Part shown: piece after piece, positions 25,472 to 32,708 of the stretch
Position numbering within the stretch: position 1 is the first letter of the stretch
Layout: each line of letters starts with the position of its first letter
Notes under the pieces: model-generated
Databases searched by the model: none
What the model was told of the DNA's origin: nothing
Seen by the model: only the letters and a program-made list of their open reading frames with translations
Made by a program: the position numbers and the translations under genes
Assembly (NCBI GenBank): GCA_002724245.1
Contig: PBOG01000054.1
Span: 1 to 46,320 of the forward strand
Source: Planctomycetaceae bacterium
GTDB lineage: Bacteria > Planctomycetota > Planctomycetia > Pirellulales > Pirellulaceae
DNA length: 46,320 bases
Direction of reading: 5' to 3'

Positions 25472-28303
25472 ATGATGGTGGGAACTGCGGCGGATGAGCG
25501 TAGCGACTACATCCGCATTCGCGGCGCGCGCGCCCACAACCTCCAGGACCTGAACCTGGATATTCCGCGGAATCAGTTAATCGTTGTCACAGGACCCAGC
25601 GGATCTGGCAAAAGCACCTTGGCTTTGGACACATTGTTTGCCGAGGGGCAACGCCAGTACATTGAAACGCTTTCAATCTACTCGCGGCAGTTTTTCCATC
25701 AACGCGAACGGCCGGATGTCGATTCCATCGAAGGATTGCAGCCAACGGTCTGCCTGGATCAGCATCCTGGTGCTGCCAACCCTCGCAGTACTGTCGCGAC
25801 TTTGACGGAAATTCATGACTACCTGCGTTTGCTCATGGCGCGACTTGGAAATATTTCCTGTCACGGATGTGGTACACCGATTCGTCAGCAGAGTGTCGAG
25901 CAAATTCGAGATCGCCTGCTCGAACTTCCAGCAGGCACCAGGCTGATGTTGTTGGCGCCGATGGTTCGAGGGCGCCGTGGGCAGCACCAAGAAGTGTTGG
26001 CACAGATTCGCAAAGCGCGTTTCGTCCGGGTGCGGATTGACGGCGAAGTTTTCGACATCGACGACTTGCCCGAACTTTCTCCGCGTCATCCCCACAACGT
26101 GGAAGCCGTTGTAGATCGTATCAAGATCAGTGACGCATCAAGTGGGCGGTTGGTTGAGTCGATCCGGGTTGCCGTCCAGTACGGAGAAGGCCTGGTAGTT
26201 GCCTGCTTTCCAGACCCCGAGTATCCGGATGGTGGTATCAGTGACTGGCGGGACGAGTTGTTCAGCACGCTCTATGCGTGCCCGCAATGTGGAATTAATT
26301 TTGCCGAGATTGAGCCGCGCACCTTCAGTTTTAACAGCCCTTATGGTGCCTGTCCCGATTGCGCGGGTTTAGGCTCTCGATGGCAGTTCGATCCGGAACG
26401 CCTGTTTGGTGATTCTACGACTCCCCTGTCGGCTGACTCGATCTTGCCCTGGAAAAACCTGTCGGACGAGACACGAAGTAAAGTAGAATGTCAGTTCGCT
26501 GCCTTTGGGGATGCGTGTGACAAGCAACCTCACGCATGGGAGGAATTCACGTCCGACCAGCGGGCATTACTACTCGATGGAAGTGGTTCTGACTTTCCTG
26601 GTATTCTGCAGGTTCTGGAACAAGACTATGCCACGGCGACGCAGCGACGACGCCGTGAAGAACTCGAGCTGTTCCGGTCAGAAGTCAGCTGCCGTTCGTG
26701 CCAGGGTGCTCGTTTACGTCCCGAGGCGCTTGGTGTACGTCTTTTTGGCCACACGATTCACGACCTTGTCTGTCTGCCAATTTGTGAAGCGATCGCAGTG
26801 TTTGAGGGGTTCAAGTTTGATGCGACGCAGCAGCGGATCGCGCAGCCGATACTCGATGATGTATTGCAGCGTTTGGTGTTTCTGGACACTGTGGGTGTCG
26901 GTTACCTGACTCTCGATCGTTCGGCAGACACGCTAAGTGGTGGCGAATTGCAGCGCGTACGATTGGCCACCAGCATTGGTACTGGACTGGTAGGAGTGTG
27001 TTACGTTCTCGATGAGCCTTCAATAGGATTACACCCTCGCGACAATCAGAGGTTGATTGATTCGTTACGGAATCTCCAGGTGGGTGGTAACACCGTTCTG
27101 GTCGTGGAACACGATGAGACGATGATGCGTCAGGCGGATCGCCTTATTGATATGGGGCCCGGTGCTGGTTGGGAGGGTGGACAGATTGTCGCTCAGGGAA
27201 CTCCACAGGAAGTTGCCAACGACATGAATTCACCAACGGGCGCTTACCTGTCCGGGCGCCGACAGATTCCGGTGCCCGTTCGGCGCCGTCGAACTGCGAA
27301 GTCGCGTTCGTTACAGATCGACGGAGTGACGACCAATAACTTGCAGGATGTCAGCGTTCATTTTCCTTTGGAGGCATTGGTTTGTGTCACAGGCGTCAGT
27401 GGATCGGGGAAGAGCTCACTGGTCAATGAGACGTTGGCACCAGCAGTGCTACGACGATTTGGCAATGTGGCTACCCCCGGTGGATCGTTTGCAAGCCTGC
27501 GTGGCGTCAGTCAGATTGACAATCTAGTGATCGTTGATCAAAGTCCGATCGGGCGTAGTCCACGCAGTAATGCAGCGACGTACATCGGTGTGTTTGACGA
27601 AATTCGCAAGGTGTTTGCCGCCACACGTGATGCCAAACAACGGGGCTTTCGAGCTTCTCGTTTCAGTTTTAACGGGAAGACCGGGCGTTGCGAATCCTGT
27701 CAGGGTTACGGAATGCAGAAAATAGAAATGAACCTATTGCCGGATCTCTGGTTAACATGCGAAGCATGTCGCGGTGCACGTTTCAATCGCCATACGCTGC
27801 AAGTTCGGTTTCGCGAAAAGACAATTGCGCAAATACTGGAGCTGCCAGTTTCGCAAGCCCGTAGTTTCTTCGAGAATTTTGCCGTTATCGAGCGTTTGCT
27901 CGCCAGTTTAGAGCGAGTGGGATTGGGTTATCTTCCGCTCGGTCAGTCTGCGACGTCGCTTTCTGGTGGCGAGGCACAACGTGTTAAGCTGGCGTCGCAA
28001 CTCGCTCTCTCGAAAACCGGCAGGACGCTCTATCTTCTCGACGAACCGACCACGGGACTCCACTTTGCGGACGTGGCTCGGTTACTTGGAGTACTCAATG
28101 AGCTTGTCGACCGCGGCAATTCGGTGTTGGTGATTGAGCACCACCTAGACGTTATCAAGTGTGCTGACTGGGTCATTGACCTGGGGCCGGAAGGTGGACG
28201 TGCAGGTGGCCAAATCATGGCAGTCGGCACGCCTGAACAGATTGCGGCGCGGCCCGAGAACCAGACGGGCAAGTTTCTCGGACCGCTCCTGCAAGCTGAT
28301 TGA
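25472..28303 (+). CDS. uvrA: Excinuclease ABC subunit A (UvrA or close paralogue)
   Basis: UvrA is the damage-recognising ATPase of nucleotide excision repair. The 943 residues have the family's normal length and order: R-G-A-R-A-H-N-L, first Walker [10 protein letters not shown], and R-P-D-V-D-S-I-E-G-L. A zinc module follows (C-P-Q-C then C-P-D-C around F-S-F-N-S-P-Y-G-A), then signature L-S-G-G-E-L-Q-R-V. The second half has Walker A G-V-S-G-S-G-K-S-S, the zinc finger C-E-S-C then C-E-A-C, and signature L-S-G-G-E-A-Q-R-V-K-L-A. The segment after the first Walker A reads S-I-Y-S-R-Q-F-F rather than the common S-A-Y-A-R-Q-F, so this may be a divergent paralogue. The start is the ATG at 25472 (or 25475). 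Confidence 0.9.
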   Translation: MMVGTAADERSDYIRIRGARAHNLQDLNLDIPRNQLIVVTGPSGSGKSTLALDTLFAEGQRQYIETLSIYSRQFFHQRERPDVDSIEGLQPTVCLDQHPGAANPRSTVATLTEIHDYLRLLMARLGNISCHGCGTPIRQQSVEQIRDRLLELPAGTRLMLLAPMVRGRRGQHQEVLAQIRKARFVRVRIDGEVFDIDDLPELSPRHPHNVEAVVDRIKISDASSGRLVESIRVAVQYGEGLVVACFPDPEYPDGGISDWRDELFSTLYACPQCGINFAEIEPRTFSFNSPYGACPDCAGLGSRWQFDPERLFGDSTTPLSADSILPWKNLSDETRSKVECQFAAFGDACDKQPHAWEEFTSDQRALLLDGSGSDFPGILQVLEQDYATATQRRRREELELFRSEVSCRSCQGARLRPEALGVRLFGHTIHDLVCLPICEAIAVFEGFKFDATQQRIAQPILDDVLQRLVFLDTVGVGYLTLDRSADTLSGGELQRVRLATSIGTGLVGVCYVLDEPSIGLHPRDNQRLIDSLRNLQVGGNTVLVVEHDETMMRQADRLIDMGPGAGWEGGQIVAQGTPQEVANDMNSPTGAYLSGRRQIPVPVRRRRTAKSRSLQIDGVTTNNLQDVSVHFPLEALVCVTGVSGSGKSSLVNETLAPAVLRRFGNVATPGGSFASLRGVSQIDNLVIVDQSPIGRSPRSNAATYIGVFDEIRKVFAATRDAKQRGFRASRFSFNGKTGRCESCQGYGMQKIEMNLLPDLWLTCEACRGARFNRHTLQVRFREKTIAQILELPVSQARSFFENFAVIERLLASLERVGLGYLPLGQSATSLSGGEAQRVKLASQLALSKTGRTLYLLDEPTTGLHFADVARLLGVLNELVDRGNSVLVIEHHLDVIKCADWVIDLGPEGGRAGGQIMAVGTPEQIAARPENQTGKFLGPLLQAD

Positions 28304-28329
28304 GACTCTTGCTCGTACAAGCGTGTCGC

Positions 28330-29184
28330 CTACTTGTTGCCGGCGACGACGTCGCGGGCCTTCTTTTCCTCAGCGGCCGAGAGTTCTGGGTTCGGCGTCG
28401 CTTCTCCTTTTTCGCTTCCCAGCATCCATTTCATGCCGCCTAACAGCGACGCGGCGTAGGTTTTGTTGGTCCAGACATCTTCTCGGTGGCCCAGGCTCAT
28501 GTGCATCACTTTTCCCTGACCGTATTCCTTCACCCATAGAATGGGAACGTGGTAGGGTTTCTTCAACGAAGTTTTCGCCATGTTCAGGCTCATCAGCACA
28601 CGGACTTTTTGGGGTTGCCAATTCTTGAATCGGTAGATTTCATCCTTGATCACGAATTCCTTGCCCCATACACGGCTGGCCGGATGCTGGCTGTCGTGAA
28701 CCGTAATGGTGACCGTTGAATTGGATCCCCAGGGATGCCCATTGAAGGTTCCGCCAATCATATCCCAATAGGGTTTAAAGTCCTTGTAGGTATCTGCGGC
28801 AGAGTGTGTGCCAATGAATCCATGTCCCTTTTTCTTTAGCCACACATTCAGGAAGTAGTCCATGTCTTCTTGTTTGATGGGAAGTTTACCTGTGGTGTAG
28901 AACAGCACGAGGTCGTAGTTGTCCAGATTCTCGCGCGTAAAATCCTTGGCGCAGTCCTGGGTGCATGTTGCGCGGAATAGATTACTCGAGACGCCAAGCT
29001 GGGTAATGGCACGTTCAGCGGGTGCCAGCGGTTGGTTCTTGCGATTGACCGAGCCGTGCCGGAAACCGGCGCTTTGCGTAACCATCAACAGACGCGCAGC
29101 TCGCTCATTTTCTGCCTGCCCTGAGTTGGCACACGTAAATACAGCCACTAGTATCAGGATTGCGGACAGCTTGTAGCGCTTCAT
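28330..29184 (-). CDS. Secreted ThuA-domain protein
   Basis: This 284-residue protein has a signal peptide (L-S-A-I-L-I-L-V-A-V-F-T, cleavage near S-G-Q-A) and one ThuA-like domain of the glutamine-amidotransferase-like fold. Family landmarks are T-Q-S-A-G-F-R-H-G-S-V, Y-D-L-V-L-F-Y-T-T-G, G-F-I-G-T-H-S-A-A-D-T, the G-G-T-F-N-G-H-P-W segment and L-G-H-R-E-D-V-W. ThuA domains occur in sugar-metabolism proteins (named after trehalose utilisation) and are numerous in planctomycetes; the exact chemistry is not known. The ATG at 29184 is chosen because the signal peptide starts there. The gene converges on uvrA with a 26-base gap. Confidence 0.87.
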   Translation of the reverse strand: MKRYKLSAILILVAVFTCANSGQAENERAARLLMVTQSAGFRHGSVNRKNQPLAPAERAITQLGVSSNLFRATCTQDCAKDFTRENLDNYDLVLFYTTGKLPIKQEDMDYFLNVWLKKKGHGFIGTHSAADTYKDFKPYWDMIGGTFNGHPWGSNSTVTITVHDSQHPASRVWGKEFVIKDEIYRFKNWQPQKVRVLMSLNMAKTSLKKPYHVPILWVKEYGQGKVMHMSLGHREDVWTNKTYAASLLGGMKWMLGSEKGEATPNPELSAAEEKKARDVVAGNK

Positions 29185-29494
29185 GGGTGTTACTTTCTTG
29201 CGTGAGAGAAGATGGATAGCGTAGGCAGCGGAGCGGATTGTTGATTCAGTAAAGCCATCTTGCCTGACCGGCGAATCATCACATTGGATGAGGATGGAAC
29301 GGCAGGTAGGCAGCAGTGGGTCCTTACGCGTTGTGTAAGACGGCCTGCGGCACAACCTCACCCTAACCAGTCTAGCGTTCTATCTGTTGCAAATCGACCA
29401 GTTTCCGCAAGCTGGCTGAGTGCTGAACCAGGAGCAGCGGATGCCGTGTGCGCCCTTGTACTGCGCCCACTAGTTGAACGGAATTAAAAACGGT
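29185..29494. other. Intergenic stretch between ThuA gene and pyrE
   Basis: About 310 bases with no supported gene. It should hold the pyrE 3' end signals and the ThuA promoter, but I could not identify a convincing promoter or terminator. Confidence 0.4.
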
Positions 29495-30037
29495 TTACTC
29501 GATTCCAAAGTCACGTACTGTCAGGAGGGTGGTGAGGGGGATACCGCGTTGCTGGAAGGCCTCCGCCCCGCCCTCCAGGCGGTCGATAATGGCGATCACC
29601 CGTTCAACCTGCAGGCCGAACTGTTCGACTTGATCGATTGCCCGGAGTGAACTACCACCTGTCGTGACGACATCTTCTACGATGACGACTCGGTCACCCG
29701 GTGTAACTGGCCCTTCGACGGCTCGCCCCTTGCCGTGCTGTTTGGCTTCTTTGCGGACAATGAATCCTTTCAGGTCGATTTCGCGCAAGCCCGCCAGTGT
29801 GATGACGGCCGCAGTAATGGGATCAGCGCCAATGGCCATGCCTCCCACTGCATTTGGCATGGCTTCGCCAAGTAGCTCCAGAATGCCTTCTGCAATCAAA
29901 CGGGCACCCCGTGAATCGAGTGTTACTTTGCGGCAATCGAGGTAGTAAGAGGCTTTCTTGCCAGAGGCGAGTGTGAAATCCCCAAACTCCAGGCCCTGCT
30001 GACGGATCAGTTCAATCAACGATTCCTTGTCGTACAA
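29495..30037 (-). CDS. pyrE: Orotate phosphoribosyltransferase
   Basis: PyrE joins orotate and PRPP to make OMP, the fifth step of de novo pyrimidine synthesis. The 180 residues have the normal length and motifs. F-T-L-A-S-G-K-K-A-S-Y-Y-L-D lies near the N-terminus, G-G-M-A-I-G-A-D-P-I in the middle, then R-K-E-A-K-Q-H-G, and the PRPP loop V-V-I-V-E-D-V-V-T-T-G-G-S-S. The start codon is TTG at 30037, supported by GGAG seven bases upstream. It lies 66 bases downstream of the second propeller selenoprotein candidate on the same strand, so it may share its transcript. pyrF, the next enzyme, is at 7818-8750. Confidence 0.94.
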   Translation of the reverse strand: MYDKESLIELIRQQGLEFGDFTLASGKKASYYLDCRKVTLDSRGARLIAEGILELLGEAMPNAVGGMAIGADPITAAVITLAGLREIDLKGFIVRKEAKQHGKGRAVEGPVTPGDRVVIVEDVVTTGGSSLRAIDQVEQFGLQVERVIAIIDRLEGGAEAFQQRGIPLTTLLTVRDFGIE

Positions 30038-30103
30038 AGTCGTTCTCCAAAACGAGAGAGTAGTAGCGACTCAACGTCCACTCGTGGTGCTGATCGCCGG
30101 TAG

Positions 30104-32539
30104 TCATTCTTGCTGTGGGGCGGGTTCTGGTTCATCAAACAGTAACCTGCCAGCTTCAACCGTATGTGTTTCTTTGTGGCCAGAGGGCCAGCTGATGGAC
30201 AGCGTCATCGGTCCCTGGTGGCCGCCGATTCCGAAAATCGTCTCGGTTGCGTTTTGGGAAGAGTAGCTGTTTTGTGGGAAGTGGTCGCGGACAAGAATAT
30301 GGTCACCGACAGTAAGTTGCAGCCGCGCGCCGATTCCCTCCGGATTGGACGTGTGCCCCCGCAGCGTGACATGAAGTGAGCGGTGTTGGGTGATTCGGTT
30401 GAGGAAGATTTGCAGCGGTCCACCACCCACACCACGCACAACCAGATCTGGGCGCCCGTCTTCGTTCAAGTCCCCGACTGCGACGGACCTTGAGTCGGCG
30501 TCGATATCCGTTGCACTGATGTGGGAGACATCGGCGAAAACGCAATCGCCTTGATTGAAGAACAGCCGATTGCGTTCAAACATCGAGAGGTTGAACCCTT
30601 TAAGTCGCTGGAAATCGAACGGGTTTTCCAACCAGAATTCACCCAGGTTGTCGTCCAGCTTGCGTGGCGAAGCGTGTCGAAGTTCCATGTTGAGCGGCTG
30701 CGCAGCCACAGCCTGCCATATGCAACTTCACCCGTCCGGTTTTTCTGGATCATTCGAGTTGTAGCCACAGGGTGCGTAGAGGTCTAATTGACCATCGAGG
30801 TCAAAGTCAGCCATGGCGCCAGACCAACCCCAGCCGACTGCATTGACACCGGCACGCACACTGGTTTCCTGGTAGCTCTGTTGTCCCTGAGCACGGTATA
30901 GTCGATTCCCGGTAACAGACGCCACAAACATGTGACGAACTTCCTCGGGGTAGACTTCCATGGGCAGGTGGTGATAGATGCGGTGGCCTGCTTTGGAGTA
31001 CATGTTCGCGACGTACAGGTCGATGTCGCCGTCGCCATCCAAATCGCCGCTGGTGACGCCCATAGAAAACCCGCCAAACTCTTTGTCTACATCTTCCACT
31101 TCGAGGAAACGTTTCCCTTCCTGGTTGATGAGAAACAAATTCCGACCAAATTCATTGGCAGCAAACAGGTCCGGCCAGGGGTCGTCGTTCGCGAAGAGCC
31201 AGGTGGCGGCGAAGGCGCGGCCACGTGCGGGTGATGCGTTGGTTGCATGTGTTACATCTTCAAACCGGCCGTTGCCCAGATTGCGGAAGAGCAGGTTTTC
31301 CTTGCCGAAGATGCGTTGGTTGTCGAAAAAACCTTTCGTCTTGGCATAAAACGAAGGGAACTCGCGACCGGCGTTTAACAGGTAGATATCGGTTTTTCCG
31401 TCTCGGTCGAAATCACACAGGCTGGCGTCTGCGTTAGGCAGTTCCACCGCCCCTGGGATCAACTTCAGCGTTTCATCGCTGTTTGACCATGCGTAGAATT
31501 TCCCACCGAAGAGAACTTCTCGACGACCGTCTCCAGTGGTGTCAAAAATGGCGGCGAAAGGTACAAAATATTCCTTTCCGTTCACGGAGGTGGTTTCAAA
31601 AACAGGCGATTTCCATCCGCTGTCGCGAAACGTACCATCGCCATTTCCCAGGTATAGCCAGCCACGGCCCATACCCGTGACCAGCAAATCCAGATGTTTG
31701 TCGTGATTGATGTCGCCCAAATAGGGGCCACCCGTAAAGTCGTAATAGGCCTTGTCTTTCCAGTTGTCATGCATGGCGCCGGTGTTAATTCCGGAGCTTA
31801 CTGTGGTCTCTTCAAACAGGTGTTTTGGTGCGGCCAGGAAAGAGATGTCTTCCAATACGAGTTGGTGAATCCAGCCTGCCTGGAGTCCACCGTTCGTTGG
31901 TGGAGATTCGGTTGTGACATCAATTCCCTGGTGTTTCAGTCGGAATGAGCCCTGCAACTCTAACAGGCCACCTGTCTTGGACTGGCCAGCGATACGAAAT
32001 GTGCCCTGACTTTCCCCGACGACGTCTTGCCCGCCAACGATCGAAGGGGCATTTCGTTTTCTTCCAAACGCGATTGACTCAATCTTCTTGAATTGGTCGT
32101 GGAGGTCGTCGATCCAGGAAAGAAAACCTGAGCTGTCGAGGCGTTTCCCGGCGGATGAATCTGTAGCAAAACGATAAGTAACGTCGCGTTTTGCGTCGCC
32201 GACATCCTTCGGTACGGTGGGAACGGTTGCCTCAAAATCAGGTGCCAACAGCGAGTGGATCCCCTTTCGATCTCCCTGTTTTATCGCCGTATAGAGGGGC
32301 TTGAGCGCCTTTCCCAGCAGCAGGTCGGCGCGTTCCAGGTCAAACAACAGTTGGCGTTGTTCAAGCGTCAAATAGGAGTCTGGAATGGCTGGTTCGGAGG
32401 CCGCCGATGTGGTGGCATTAGGCTGGGGTGTGAGAACTGGTTCTGGCACTGGCTCCTGTGGGGCGCGTTGCCAGAGATAGAAACCGATGATGCTTGCTAG
32501 CCCGAGTACGATGCAGCCGAGTAGGACCTGGATCCGCAT
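30104..32539 (-). CDS. FG-GAP/VCBS propeller-ASPIC protein, probable selenoprotein (UGA at 30728-30730)
   Basis: Read through one UGA, this is an 811-residue protein. An N-terminal membrane anchor (residues 4-23) and proline-rich linker are followed by an NTF2/SnoaL-like region (about 45-230). A beta-propeller follows with repeated D-x-D-x-D-G calcium loops (D-G-D-G-D-I-D-L-Y, D-L-D-G-Q-L-D-L-Y). The UGA (residue 604) is in K-P-D-G-U-S-C-I-W-Q-A-V. After it come another blade (D-S-R-S-V-A-V-G-D-L-N-E-D-G) and the ASPIC/UnbV domain (G-I-G-A-R-L-Q-L, W-P-S-G-H-K). The tandem neighbour at 32709-35135 has the same architecture and the same UGA. A stop would remove a blade and the whole ASPIC domain. 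The protein probably acts outside the cytoplasm; its reaction is unknown. Confidence 0.8.
30696..30713 (-). promoter_or_regulatory. Candidate SECIS hairpin, second propeller gene
   Basis: GGCUGU pairs with GCAGCC (five Watson-Crick pairs and one U-G) around the loop GGCUGC, which begins 20 nt after the UGA and starts with GG. An alternative stem, GGCU/AGCC closing GCGC, uses the same bases. It occupies exactly the same codon positions as the hairpin in the paralogue. Confidence 0.55.
30728..30730 (-). other. In-frame UGA, probable selenocysteine codon (U-S-C)
   Basis: TGA on the minus strand lies between K-P-D-G and S-C-I-W-Q in one continuous frame. The paralogue has UGA at the same aligned position. 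Confidence 0.78.
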
Positions 32540-32708
32540 AGATGTTCTCAGTGTAAAAGGCTCAACGGAATCCGTGGACTAGGATGCGAATTGGTTTGTA
32601 TGCACGCGAGTTTCTGGGAACGCGCGGGTGAAATGCAACAGGGGATTCGCGATCGCTGACAAGATTGCATTACAGGGGCGAGTTTGTTTCGACTGGCTGC
32701 AGGGCGAT

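Noticed and set aside
30104-30709. A separate 201-residue ASPIC-domain gene
   Set aside because: It starts at a GTG within a propeller domain only a few codons after the UGA and in the same frame; the paralogue shows the same arrangement, so one recoded gene is the better reading.
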